Program-made: the position numbers and the translations under genes | In this document: piece by piece, positions 52,961 to 60,831 of the stretch | Layout: each line of letters opens with the position of its first letter | Position numbering within the stretch: position 1 is the stretch's first letter | Assembly: GCF_013408565.1 (NCBI RefSeq) | Contig: NZ_JACBZX010000001.1 | Coordinates: forward strand, 1,302,001-1,366,000 | Direction: 5' to 3' | DNA: 64,000 nucleotides | DNA from: Janibacter alkaliphilus | Lineage (GTDB): Bacteria > Actinomycetota > Actinomycetes > Actinomycetales > Dermatophilaceae | The notes under the pieces: model-generated | Told to the model about the DNA's origin: nothing | Database searches by the model: none | The model's input: only the letters and a program-made list of their open reading frames with translations

Positions 52961-53434
52961 ATGGACGCGCGGGACGAGCTGAGCATCGGCGAGATCGCCC
53001 GACGCTCAGGGCTGAGCGTGCCGACGCTGCGCTTCTACGAGGAGAAGGGATTGGTCCACCCGGACCGCACCGGCGGCAACCAGCGCCGCTTCCCGCGGCA
53101 CACGCTGCGGCGTCTCGCCTTCGTCCGGGCGGCGCAGCAGTTCGGTCTGTCGCTCGCCGAGATCCGGCAGGCGCTGGACACCCTGCCCGCCGACCGGCCG
53201 CCGACCGCGCGGGACTGGCAGCGGCTCTCGCGCACGTGGCACGACGCGCTGACCGAGCGGATCGAGGCGCTGACCCGGCTGCGGGACACCACCAGCGGGT
53301 GCATCGGCTGCGGCTGCCTGTCCACGACGAGCTGCCCGATCGCCAACGCCGACGACGCGCTGGGTGCCGACGGGTCGGGGGCGCGGCGGTGGCCGGCGCT
53401 GCTGCGCGAGGACCGGGCGGACGAGCCCCGGTGA
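52961..53434 (+). CDS. soxR: Redox-sensitive MerR-family activator SoxR
   Basis: 157 residues. The MerR helix-turn-helix comes first (LSIGEIARRSGLSVPTLRFY, EEKGLVHPDRTGGNQRRFPR), then the dimer coiled coil, then the [2Fe-2S] cluster motif CIGCGCLSTTSC (about residues 111-122) that defines SoxR. Oxidation of the cluster by redox-cycling compounds activates transcription. In actinobacteria SoxR usually controls a few redox-enzyme genes, not a soxS gene. No obvious target gene is adjacent. The neighbouring membrane protein at 53500 is a possible but weak candidate. Confidence 0.93.
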   Translation: MDARDELSIGEIARRSGLSVPTLRFYEEKGLVHPDRTGGNQRRFPRHTLRRLAFVRAAQQFGLSLAEIRQALDTLPADRPPTARDWQRLSRTWHDALTERIEALTRLRDTTSGCIGCGCLSTTSCPIANADDALGADGSGARRWPALLREDRADEPR

Positions 53435-53499
53435 GGGTGACCGGCCGGGCGCCCGTGGCGCTCTAGGCTGGGCGGGTCCGGCCGACGAAGGGGAGCACC

Positions 53500-54351
53500 A
53501 TGAGCACCAGCGACGAGCGAGGCCAGGAGCCGGCCACCCAGGCGATGCCGGCGGCCGAGCCGACCCGGCCGATCCGCCGGGACGAGCGGGCGGACGCCGA
53601 GCCGACCGTGGCCGCCCGGCAGGGTGAGCGGGCCGACGCCGACGCCGAGCCCACCGTCGCCGCCCCGCAGCGCGGGCACGACGAGGCGCCGGCCACCCAG
53701 CGGATGGCCGCCCCGTCAGCAAGCGGCACCGGGTCGTCCCCGGCCGGGAGCAGCGGGTCGTCCTCGGCGGCAGGCGCCGGGTCGTCCTCGGCGGCAGGCG
53801 CCGGGTCGTCCCCGGCCGGTGGCTGGTCCGGTGAGCCGCACGGGCGGTCCTGGTCCAGCGAGCAGGAGGTGCCGGCCGCCGCCTATCCCGCGCACCGCGA
53901 CCGTGACTTCCCGGAGCGCTCGTCGCGCAAGGGCAGCGGGGTGCTCGCCAAGATCGGCTCGCTCGTGCTCGCGATCGTCCCGTGGGCGCTGACCGTCGCG
54001 GGTCTGGGGGTGCTCAACGACTGGCAGCAGAGCGCGGTCGTGCGTCTGGAGAGCGCGCCGGTCACCGCCGCCATCGGCATCGGTGTGCTCGTCGTCGCCG
54101 GCCTGCTGTGGGTGCTCGTCGCCTGCCTCTCCTCGACCGGGCCGCTGCTCGCCGGGCTGCTCACGCTGGCCTTCGGGGCGTCGCTGACGAGCATCGAGGT
54201 GCTCACCCGGGTGGTCGACCTCAACCCGCTGGACGGGCGCTACGGCACCGCGGTGACGAACGTCCTCTACACGCCGCCGATCATCATCCTCGCCGGGGTG
54301 CTGCTGCTCGCCCTGGGGATCACCGCGGCCTGGACGCGCCGCGCCCGCTGA
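53500..54351 (+). CDS. Membrane protein with long disordered Ser/Gly/Ala-rich N-terminus
   Basis: 283 residues. Residues 1-150 are low complexity: Glu/Pro/Thr/Ala stretches with the unit ADAEPTVAA twice, then repeated GSSSAAGA and GSSPAG units encoded by short tandem DNA repeats. From about residue 150 there are four hydrophobic helices (KIGSLVLAIVPWALTVAGLG; AAIGIGVLVVAGLLWVLVAC; LLAGLLTLAFGASLTSIEVL; IIILAGVLLLALGITAAW). I recognise no family; many actinobacterial membrane proteins have this layout. TAGGCT (53464-53469) is a possible -10 and AAGGGGAG the ribosome site. Between soxR and purC on the same strand, with no clear operon link. Confidence 0.75.
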   Translation: MSTSDERGQEPATQAMPAAEPTRPIRRDERADAEPTVAARQGERADADAEPTVAAPQRGHDEAPATQRMAAPSASGTGSSPAGSSGSSSAAGAGSSSAAGAGSSPAGGWSGEPHGRSWSSEQEVPAAAYPAHRDRDFPERSSRKGSGVLAKIGSLVLAIVPWALTVAGLGVLNDWQQSAVVRLESAPVTAAIGIGVLVVAGLLWVLVACLSSTGPLLAGLLTLAFGASLTSIEVLTRVVDLNPLDGRYGTAVTNVLYTPPIIILAGVLLLALGITAAWTRRAR

Positions 54352-54425
54352 GCCGCGACCGCTGACCCGCACCCGCTGCGCCGTGCCCGCAGAGCCGCTC
54401 CTGCGCCGCCTGCAAGGATGAGCGC

Positions 54426-55376
54426 ATGAGCAGCCCCGAGACCGCCCCCGAGCTGCCCGGCTACGAGCACCTCTACTCCGGCAAGGTCCGCGACCTCTAC
54501 GCCCCGCTGGACGAGCGCGGCCGAGCCCGCACCGACCGGCTGCTGCTCGTGGCCAGCGACCGGATCAGCGCCTACGACCACATCCTCAGCACCCCGATCC
54601 CGGACAAGGGCGCTGTGCTGACCCAGCTGTCGCTGTGGTGGTTCGAGCAGCTGGCCGACCTCGTGCCGCACCACGTCGTCTCCACGGACGTCCCGGCCGA
54701 GGTGGCCGGGCGGGCGGTCGAGGTGGAGCGGCTGACCATGCTGCCCGTCGAGTGCGTCGCCCGCGCCTACCTCACCGGCGGCGGGCTGGGAGAGTACCGA
54801 GCGACCGGCGCGGTCTCCGGGATCACGCTGCCGGAGGGGCTGGAGGACGGCTCCCGGCTGCCGGAGCCGATCTTCACGCCCTCGACAAAGGCGCCGCAGG
54901 GCGAGCACGACGAGCCCATCCCCTTCGCCGAGGTGGAGGCCGAGATCGGCCCGGTGCTGGCCGAGCGGGTGCGGGAGCTGACCGTGGCGATCCTCGCGCG
55001 CGGCAACGAGATCGCCACCGAGCGGGGGATCATCCTCGCCGACACGAAGGTGGAGTTCGGCCTGCGCGGCTTCATGGGCGAGACCGGTCCGCTGGGGCTG
55101 CGCGAGCACGGCGAGGACTGCGAGATCGTCCTCGGCGACGAGGTGCTCACCCCCGACTCCTCGCGCTTCTGGCCGGCCGAGGGCTGGCAGCCGGGGCGGG
55201 CGCAGCCGAGCTACGACAAGCAGTACGTGCGCGACTGGCTCACCTCCCCGGCCTCCGGCTGGGACAAGGCCTCGGACGAGCCCCCGCCGCCGCTGCCGGA
55301 CGACGTCGTCGAGCAGACCCGGGCGCGGTACGTCGAGGCGTACGAGCGGCTGACCGGGCGGGCCTTCGGGGGCTGA
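54426..55376 (+). CDS. purC: Phosphoribosylaminoimidazole-succinocarboxamide synthase
   Basis: 316 residues. SAICAR synthase motifs: LYSGKVRDLYAPLDERGRAR, LLVASDRISAYDHILSTPIP, PVECVARAYLTGGGLGEYRA, LADTKVEFGLRGF and LTPDSSRFWPAEGWQPG. The enzyme condenses CAIR with aspartate using ATP in purine synthesis. AAGGA stands 7 bp before ATG 54426, which also has AAGGAT in a leaderless-like position 6 nt upstream. It is not directly adjacent to purD or purS; sigma and toxin-antitoxin genes intervene. Confidence 0.96.
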   Translation: MSSPETAPELPGYEHLYSGKVRDLYAPLDERGRARTDRLLLVASDRISAYDHILSTPIPDKGAVLTQLSLWWFEQLADLVPHHVVSTDVPAEVAGRAVEVERLTMLPVECVARAYLTGGGLGEYRATGAVSGITLPEGLEDGSRLPEPIFTPSTKAPQGEHDEPIPFAEVEAEIGPVLAERVRELTVAILARGNEIATERGIILADTKVEFGLRGFMGETGPLGLREHGEDCEIVLGDEVLTPDSSRFWPAEGWQPGRAQPSYDKQYVRDWLTSPASGWDKASDEPPPPLPDDVVEQTRARYVEAYERLTGRAFGG

Positions 55377-55488
55377 GCTCGAGCGGATAGGTGCGCCGAT
55401 CTCGTCGACCGACCCAACCCGGCCGGCCCGGCGCGCATCTTCTCTGGTGAGCCCGGAACGTGCCGGGGACCGGCGAAGGGGAGATCTC

Positions 55489-56003
55489 GTGGGATCGAGC
55501 GAGGATGAGTTCCGCGCGTTCGCGGACGCGTCGATGCCGGGGCTGCGGCGCGTCGCCGTCGGCATCAGCCGCGACCCGCACACCGCGGACGACCTGGTCC
55601 AGACGACGATGGAGAAGCTCTTCGTCGCCTGGCCGCGGGTGGCGCGCGCCGGGTCGCCCTACGCCTACGCCCGGACGACGCTGGTGCGCACCCTGCTCGC
55701 CGAGACCCGTCGGCCGTGGTGGCGCCGCGAGGTGGTCGCGGACGACGTCGAGGCCGCCGCACCCCGGGACGACCAGGCCGCGGTCGAGGACCGGGTCGTC
55801 GTCCACGACCTGCTGGCCCGGCTGACCGACCGTCAGCGGACCTGCGTGGTGCTGCGGCACCTCGAAGGGCTGACGGTCGCCGAGACCGCAGCGGCCATGG
55901 CTGCTCGGAGGGAACCGTCAAGAGCACCACGTCGGAGGCGATCGCGCGGATGCGTGGCATCGCCGCAGGAGAGGCGCCGTCGGCGCGGGAAGGGGCCCAG
56001 TGA
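55489..56003 (+). CDS. SigE-family RNA polymerase sigma factor (copy 2 of 3), frameshifted
   Basis: Starts at GTG 55489 behind AAGGGGAG. Region 2 is ADDLVQTTMEKLFVAWPRVA with PYAYARTTLVRTLLAETRRP; region 4 begins LARLTDRQRTCVVLRHLEGL. After AAAM at about 55898 the frame is lost. One extra G in ATGGCTGC restores GCSEGTVKSTTSEAIARMRG and the expected stop at 56003, directly at the partner gene. So the recognition helix of region 4 is out of frame in this sequence. As a single base in a G run, a sequence error is likely; otherwise this copy is inactive. The intact product would have about 171 residues. Confidence 0.82.
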
Positions 56004-56788
56004 TGAGCATGGACCAGGAGATGGTCGCGGTCCTCGAGCGGGAGGTCGAGGGTCGGCTGGCGAAGGTCGGCCCGGCCCGGGACGTGGACGAGCTCGTCGC
56101 CGGAGGACGCGCCCGGCGACGACGCCGCCGGGCGCTCGGCGGCGTGGCTGGGGCGGCGGCGGTGGCGATGGTCGCCGGAGGCGTCGCGCTCGCGACGACG
56201 CTGGCACCGGAGCCGCCCGCTCCGCCGGCGACGACCCAGGCCGCCCCCTTCGCCGGTTGCACCCTCGAGCCACGGACCTGTGATGTCCAGGTGGTCGACA
56301 CGTGGTTGGACGGGCTGGGCGCGGAGACCGGGACGCCGGGCTGGGAACGGGTGACCGATGAGTGGATGACCGGCCTGGCGCCCGGGGGGTACGGGTACGC
56401 GGTCCCGGTGCATGACGATGAAGGGATGCAGATCGCCAGTGCCGACGGGCTCGTGGCGCCGGAGATCGACGTCCAGGGGTACCTGGACGAGATCTCCTCG
56501 GGTGTGGCTCCCGGAGACGTCGACGTGCGTGCGGTGGCGGTGCCCACGGACGCCGGCGAGGTGAGCGCCGTCGTGGTGACACTGGACGACGACGGCCGCT
56601 GGTTCCAGGTGTGGCTGGTCGACGAGGGCGACGGGCACGGGGCCGTGCTGGTCACCTACGAGGGCACCTATCCCGAGGGCGCCACGCCCTCCTTCGGCCT
56701 GTCGGGCGGGTCTGACGCACCCACCGGCTGGACGGACGAGCGGGTCGGCGCGCTCGTGGCGGAGCTGCTGACCGAACCCCCGGCCTGA
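56003..56788 (+). CDS. Membrane partner of SigE-family sigma factor 2 (candidate anti-sigma)
   Basis: 261 residues; the ATG overlaps the sigma stop (TGATG). Cytoplasmic N-terminus ending DVDELVAGGRARRRRRR, one transmembrane helix (GVAGAAAVAMVAGGVALATT, about residues 44-63), then an ectodomain of about 190 residues with a CTLEPRTC cysteine pair and the segment VDEGDGHGAVLVTYEG. That segment recurs in partner 3 (PDGDGHGAVVVRT). The shared motifs show that partners 2 and 3 are homologous along their length and partner 1 at least in the N-terminal part. Role as anti-sigma is inferred from position and topology. Confidence 0.75.
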   Translation: MSMDQEMVAVLEREVEGRLAKVGPARDVDELVAGGRARRRRRRALGGVAGAAAVAMVAGGVALATTLAPEPPAPPATTQAAPFAGCTLEPRTCDVQVVDTWLDGLGAETGTPGWERVTDEWMTGLAPGGYGYAVPVHDDEGMQIASADGLVAPEIDVQGYLDEISSGVAPGDVDVRAVAVPTDAGEVSAVVVTLDDDGRWFQVWLVDEGDGHGAVLVTYEGTYPEGATPSFGLSGGSDAPTGWTDERVGALVAELLTEPPA

Positions 56789-56884
56789 CCCGCCCGCGTC
56801 CACCTCCCCTTCGCCTTTACCCGGGCTGATGCGGGCAGACTGATCTGTGGCACCGCCGTCATATCACTCGATATCCTGGGTTGC

Positions 56885-57325
56885 ATGGACGGGATCCGGG
56901 AGCAGCGCCAGGCGGCTGGCCTCACGCAGGCCGAGCTGGCTGCCCTCAGCGGCGTGGCCCAGCCGAACATCGCTGCCTACGAGTCCGGCCGGCGCCGTCC
57001 GTCGGCGGCCATGACGGACCGGCTGCGCGATGCGCTCCGTCCGCGTCCGAGCGCGGCAGCCGCCGCGCATCGCGAGGAGATCCTGGCGGTGCTGGCCCGG
57101 TACCGGATGAGCGATGTCCGCATCTTCGGCTCGGCCGCCCGCGGCACCGACGAGCCGGGGAGCGACCTGGACCTGCTCGTCGACCTGCCCGCCGACGCCG
57201 ACCTGCTGGACCTCATCGACGGCGCCGAGGCCGTCGAAGGGATCGTCGGCGTCCGCGTCGACATCGTGAGCGCTCGCGCGCTGAGGCCCGATCACGAGAT
57301 CGCGCGCACGGCGCGCCCGTTGTGA
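56885..57325 (+). CDS. XRE HTH-MNT nucleotidyltransferase antitoxin (type VII toxin-antitoxin)
   Basis: 146 residues. An XRE helix-turn-helix (IREQRQAAGLTQAELAALSG, VAQPNIAAYESGRRRPS; residues 4-42) is fused to a minimal nucleotidyltransferase with the complete GSX10DXD motif (FGSAARGTDEPGSDLDLLVD) and a later DIVS third carboxylate. MNT antitoxins neutralise HEPN toxins by AMPylating a tyrosine; the partner gene overlaps by 4 bp. TATCCT, 7 nt before ATG 56885, is a leaderless -10 and overlaps the inverted repeat ATATC-ACTC-GATAT (56861-56874), a likely autoregulatory site for the XRE domain. Confidence 0.88.
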   Translation: MDGIREQRQAAGLTQAELAALSGVAQPNIAAYESGRRRPSAAMTDRLRDALRPRPSAAAAAHREEILAVLARYRMSDVRIFGSAARGTDEPGSDLDLLVDLPADADLLDLIDGAEAVEGIVGVRVDIVSARALRPDHEIARTARPL

Positions 57326-57690
57326 GCTCGCTCGACGACCGCTACGGAGCGGGGACCGCCGACCGGCTGCGCGACGTCGCGCGGCTGTGTCGACGCGCCG
57401 AGCGCCTCGCGGCCAGGGGGCGAGATTGGTACGACAGCGATCCGGACCTGGACGTGCCCAAGCTGGCGGCGGACGCGCTGGTGCTCAAGCTGGGTGAGGC
57501 GGTGCGCCGCCTCCCTGAGGACTTCCTCGAGGACCAGGCTCAGGATCGCGAGTGGCGGCGCGCCATCGGCATGCGGCACCGCCTCGCCCACGACTACGAC
57601 GCCGTCGACTACGAGCTGGTGTGGGGTGTCGTCTCTCTGCACGCCGGTGCTCTGCGCCATCAGGTGGAGGAGATCCTCGGGGAAGGGTGA
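57322..57690 (+). CDS. HEPN-domain (DUF86/HepT) toxin
   Basis: 122 residues from GTG that overlaps the antitoxin stop (GTGA). The HEPN RX4HXY motif is intact (RHRLAHDYD, about residues 84-92), preceded by the helix EDFLEDQAQDREWRRAIG. Such proteins are RNases; the motif tyrosine is the usual target of AMPylation by the MNT partner. Toxin and antitoxin motifs are both complete, so the module looks functional. Its length is typical for DUF86 proteins (110-140). Confidence 0.87.
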   Translation: MSSLDDRYGAGTADRLRDVARLCRRAERLAARGRDWYDSDPDLDVPKLAADALVLKLGEAVRRLPEDFLEDQAQDREWRRAIGMRHRLAHDYDAVDYELVWGVVSLHAGALRHQVEEILGEG

Positions 57691-57723
57691 GCGTCGCCCC
57701 CAGCGGCCGATCCTCGCGCAGGT

Positions 57724-57742
57724 GATACCGTGATGATACCGT
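57724..57742 (+). promoter_or_regulatory. Operator/promoter of the RHH-Doc module
   Basis: Two direct repeats GATACCGT at 57724-57731 and 57735-57742, an 11-bp period suited to a ribbon-helix-helix dimer of dimers. The second repeat contains TACCGT, 6 nt before ATG 57749, so it doubles as a leaderless -10 box; antitoxin binding would block the promoter. Confidence 0.55.
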
Positions 57743-57748
57743 TCTCTC

Positions 57749-57952
57749 ATGGCCTTCACCCTGCGCACCGACTCCGAGCTCGAAGCCGCCCTGGACACCC
57801 TCGCTACGTCCGAAGGGGTGTCCCGCCAGGAGGTCGTGCGCCGCGCGATCCTCGAGCGGGCCGACATCCTCGCCCGGCGCCGCGACATCGACACGGTGCT
57901 GGATCAGGAGCTGCCTCGCTATGCCGACGCCCTGCGCCGGCTCGGGGAGTGA
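57749..57952 (+). CDS. Ribbon-helix-helix antitoxin
   Basis: 67 residues. The N-terminus MAFTLRTDSELEAALDTLAT gives the DNA-binding beta strand, followed by helices SRQEVVRRAILERADIL, the CopG/MetJ-like fold. The C-terminal RRDIDTVLDQELPRYADALRR is the likely toxin-binding region. It overlaps the Doc gene by 4 bp (GTGA). It should repress its own promoter through the GATACCGT repeats and neutralise the Fic/Doc toxin. Confidence 0.85.
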   Translation: MAFTLRTDSELEAALDTLATSEGVSRQEVVRRAILERADILARRRDIDTVLDQELPRYADALRRLGE

Positions 57953-58347
57953 CCGGGCCCGTGCGTGACCTGACGGTCGAGGAGCTGCTGCACGTCGCCG
58001 CCAGGGTGCTGCCAGAGGTCCAGGTGCGTGACGTCGGCCTGCTCGAGGCCGCCGCTGCGCGGCCCCGGACCAGCGTCATGGGGGCCGACGCCTACCCCAC
58101 GCTCGACCTCCGGGCCGCGGCCCTGGCCCACTCCGTCGCCCGCAACCACGCGCTGGTCGACGGCAACAAGCGCCTCACCCTGGCCTCGGTCATCACCGTC
58201 TACGGCATCAACGGACGCCGGCTCACCCTCACCAACGACGAGGCCTACGACCTGATCATCGCCATCTCCACCGGCGAGCTCGACGACGTCGACGACATCG
58301 CCGCCCGCTTCGCCGACGCCACCGCCGAAGCCGACCCCATCACCTGA
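57949..58347 (+). CDS. Doc-like Fic-family toxin
   Basis: 132 residues from GTG 57949; GTG 57961 is an alternative. The Doc/Fic motif is HALVDGNKR (about residues 64-72), matching the Doc pattern HxFx(D/N)(A/G)NKR, followed by RLTLASVITVYGINGRRL. Doc toxins phosphorylate and inactivate elongation factor Tu. The upstream ribbon-helix-helix gene replaces the usual Phd antitoxin. The module abuts the HEPN-MNT module, both on the plus strand. Confidence 0.87.
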   Translation: MTGPVRDLTVEELLHVAARVLPEVQVRDVGLLEAAAARPRTSVMGADAYPTLDLRAAALAHSVARNHALVDGNKRLTLASVITVYGINGRRLTLTNDEAYDLIIAISTGELDDVDDIAARFADATAEADPIT

Positions 58348-58422
58348 CTCACCGAGGTCTGACCCTCAGCGCACCTGTCCGATCGCCACGTCGCACCGTC
58401 TCCAGGGCGAAGGGGTGATGAG

Positions 58423-58944
58423 ATGACCGACGCCAGCACGGCGGACGACGACTTCCGAGCGTTCGCCGAGACCGCGATACCGATGCTGCACCGCACGGCC
58501 CTGGCCGCCTGCGGCGACCGCCACCGGGCCGACGACGTGGTGCAGACCGCGCTGGAGAAGCTCTTCGTCTCCTGGCCGCGGATCCGCCGCGAGGCCCGAG
58601 ACCCGCTCGCCTACGCGCGGACCACCGTGGTGCGCTCCCTGATCGACGACGCGCGACGGCCCTTCTGGCGTCGCGAGGTCCGCAGCCACACGCTCCCGGA
58701 GGCGGGCGGCGTGGACGAGGCGCAGCGCGCCGTGGACCGGGACTGGGTGCGCAGCGCCCTCGACGACCTCACCCCGCGGCAGCGCCTCGCCGTCGTGCTG
58801 CGCCACCTCGAAGGGCTGTCCGTGCAGGAGTGCGCACGAGCCATCGGTACGAGCGAGACCAACGTCAAGGCCGCCACCCGTGAGGGGATGGCGGCGCTGC
58901 GCAGCGCGGCCGAGAGGTCGCTGGGCGAAGGAGCAGAGCGATGA
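58423..58944 (+). CDS. SigE-family RNA polymerase sigma factor (copy 3 of 3)
   Basis: 173 residues. Region 2: ADDVVQTALEKLFVSWPRIR and PLAYARTTVVRSLIDDARRP; region 4: LDDLTPRQRLAVVLRHLEGL and VQECARAIGTSETNVKAATR. Closest in layout to the copies at 51397 and 55489, though region 4 differs most (GTSETNVKAAT instead of GCS-GTVKSTT), which suggests a different target promoter. AAGGGGTG precedes ATG 58423. The stop overlaps the partner gene by 4 bp (ATGA). Confidence 0.9.
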   Translation: MTDASTADDDFRAFAETAIPMLHRTALAACGDRHRADDVVQTALEKLFVSWPRIRREARDPLAYARTTVVRSLIDDARRPFWRREVRSHTLPEAGGVDEAQRAVDRDWVRSALDDLTPRQRLAVVLRHLEGLSVQECARAIGTSETNVKAATREGMAALRSAAERSLGEGAER

Positions 58945-59696
58945 GCAGGATCACCGACGAACGCCTCGCGGACGAGATCGTCCGGGCCGCCGGTCACGGC
59001 GACAGCAGCGTCACGGTGGACGAGGTCATCTCCGGAGGTCGCCGCCGACGCCGTCGTCGTCGGCTGGCGCAGGGTGCTGCCGGTGCCGCAATCGCGACCG
59101 TCACCGCAGGCACCGCGGCCGTCGCGATGAGCCTCGGCGGACCGGTCGCCGACGGACCGGCCGGCGACCCGGGGCGGGGAGACCCCACCGCCAGCAGCAC
59201 AGCCAGCGAGGACCGGACGACCGCGCTGCCGTCCGCGGACGGCTGCACCTGGCGACCCACCACCTGTCGGGCGGTCGTCGAGAGCTGGGCGTCCCGGCAG
59301 AGCGTGCCGGTCGAGGTGGCCGCCGTCGATCACTGGTCGCAGGTTCCCGACGGCTCGCTGGTCCTGACGGTCGACGCCGCCACCGGGTACTCGCAGGTCC
59401 ACGTGACCGTCGCGCCGCAGGTCTGGGACGACTCGCGCTCCTGGCAGCCGGCGGAGTCCGAGCCCGCGGACGACCCCACGACGCAACGTCAGGTCGAGAT
59501 CGCCGAGGGCGTCACTGCTGACGTCTTCACGGTCGGTGGGGACGAGCGGGTCGAGCAGTGGATGATCCCCGACGGCGACGGGCACGGTGCTGTGGTGGTG
59601 CGCACCGACAGCGCGGACCAGGTCGCCGCGACCGGGGGCGACGACGGTCAGATCCGAGACCTGGTGCGTGATCTCGTGGCCGGTCCGACGGACTGA
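58941..59696 (+). CDS. Membrane partner of SigE-family sigma factor 3 (candidate anti-sigma)
   Basis: 251 residues. Cytoplasmic N-terminus ending [16 protein letters not shown], one transmembrane helix (AAIATVTAGTAAVAMSLGG, about residues 50-68), then an ectodomain of about 180 residues with a CTWRPTTC cysteine pair (C-x6-C as in partner 2) and the segment DGDGHGAVVVRTDS shared with partner 2. The overlap with the sigma gene indicates coupled expression. No zinc anti-sigma motif is visible, so if it is an anti-sigma it belongs to a non-classical type. Confidence 0.75.
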   Translation: MSRITDERLADEIVRAAGHGDSSVTVDEVISGGRRRRRRRRLAQGAAGAAIATVTAGTAAVAMSLGGPVADGPAGDPGRGDPTASSTASEDRTTALPSADGCTWRPTTCRAVVESWASRQSVPVEVAAVDHWSQVPDGSLVLTVDAATGYSQVHVTVAPQVWDDSRSWQPAESEPADDPTTQRQVEIAEGVTADVFTVGGDERVEQWMIPDGDGHGAVVVRTDSADQVAATGGDDGQIRDLVRDLVAGPTD

Positions 59697-59866
59697 CCGG
59701 GTCCGCTCCTGTCCGACCGCGCCACCCGAGTGCGCCGCCCTACCCAGCGCCCCACCCATCCGAGCTCACCCACCCCCGTCCACCCGTCGGCCCCCGCGGG
59801 CGAGCGGAGCGCGACGGCTCCTAGACTCGATGTCCGGACCCACCCCCTTCGCCCCAAGGAGACCCT

Positions 59867-60163
59867 GTGGGACGCATCGTCGTCGACGTCATGCTCAAGC
59901 CGGAGATCCTCGACCCCCAGGGCCAGGCCGTCCGCGGCACGCTGCCACGGCTGGGCTTCGAGGACTTCACCGACGTCCGCCAGGGCAAGCGCTTCGTGCT
60001 CTCGGTCGAGGGCGAGGTCACCGACGCCCACCTCGCCCGCGCCCGCGAGGCCGCCGAGACCCTGCTGAGCAACCCGGTCATCGAGGACGTCGTCGACGTC
60101 CACGAGCTCACCCACGACGAGCCCGAGCAGGCCGCGATCACCGGAGAGGGCGCCGCCTCGTGA
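59867..60163 (+). CDS. purS: Phosphoribosylformylglycinamidine synthase subunit PurS
   Basis: 98 residues from GTG 59867 with AAGGAG about 8 bp upstream. PurS fold: VVDVMLKPEILDPQGQAVRG, LGFEDFTDVRQGKRF and LLSNPVIEDVVDVHEL; the last ~15 residues are an acidic extra tail. It is the small bridging subunit of the PurSQL complex that makes FGAM from FGAR. The stop overlaps the purQ start (GTGA). TAGACT near 59823 is a plausible -10. First gene of the purSQL operon. Confidence 0.95.
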   Translation: MGRIVVDVMLKPEILDPQGQAVRGTLPRLGFEDFTDVRQGKRFVLSVEGEVTDAHLARAREAAETLLSNPVIEDVVDVHELTHDEPEQAAITGEGAAS

Positions 60164-60831
60164 AGGTCGGCGTCGTCACCTTCCCCGGCAGCCTCGACGA
60201 CCACGACGCCCGCCGCGCCGTCGAGATCTGCGGCGGCGAGGCCGTGCCGCTGTGGCACCGTGACGCCGACCTGCGCGGCGTCGACGCCGTCGTCCTGCCC
60301 GGCGGCTTCTCCTACGGCGACTACCTGCGCGCCGGCGCCATCTCCCGCTTCGCCCCCGTCATGGACCTCGTCATCGAGCGGGCGAAGGGCGGGATGCCGG
60401 TCCTGGGCATCTGCAACGGCTTCCAGATCCTCTGCGAGAGCCACCTGCTGCCCGGCGCGATGATCAGCAACGACCACCGCACCTTCGTCTGCCGCGACCA
60501 GCGGCTGCGGGTCGAGCAGGCCGGCACCTCCTGGACCTCGGACTTCACCGACGGCCAGGAGATCACCATCGTGCTGAAGAACCAGGACGGCCAGTTCGTC
60601 GCCGACGAGCCCACCCTCGACCGGCTCGAAGGGGAGGGCCGGGTCGCCTTCCGCTACCTCGGCACCAACCCCAACGGCAGCTACCGCGACATCGCCGGCA
60701 TCACCAACGAGACCGGCACGATCGTCGGGCTCATGCCGCACCCGGAGCACTGCGTCGAGGAGGGCTTCGGCCCCAGCCTCGACGGCCGCGGCTTCTTCAC
60801 CTCCGTCCTCGGGAAGGTCCTCGCCTCGTGA
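60160..60831 (+). CDS. purQ: Phosphoribosylformylglycinamidine synthase subunit PurQ (glutaminase)
   Basis: 223 residues from GTG. Class I glutamine amidotransferase: [19 protein letters not shown], the catalytic Cys in [11 protein letters not shown], and the His-x-Glu pair in [10 protein letters not shown]. It supplies ammonia to PurL for FGAM formation. The start overlaps purS and the stop overlaps purL, so the three proteins are made in coupled fashion. The length is typical (220-230). Confidence 0.96.
   Translation: MKVGVVTFPGSLDDHDARRAVEICGGEAVPLWHRDADLRGVDAVVLPGGFSYGDYLRAGAISRFAPVMDLVIERAKGGMPVLGICNGFQILCESHLLPGAMISNDHRTFVCRDQRLRVEQAGTSWTSDFTDGQEITIVLKNQDGQFVADEPTLDRLEGEGRVAFRYLGTNPNGSYRDIAGITNETGTIVGLMPHPEHCVEEGFGPSLDGRGFFTSVLGKVLAS

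Noticed and set aside
59697..59866. Purine riboswitch or PurR box before purSQL
   Set aside because: No conserved aptamer elements or recognised operator; only a possible TAGACT -10 and a ribosome site.
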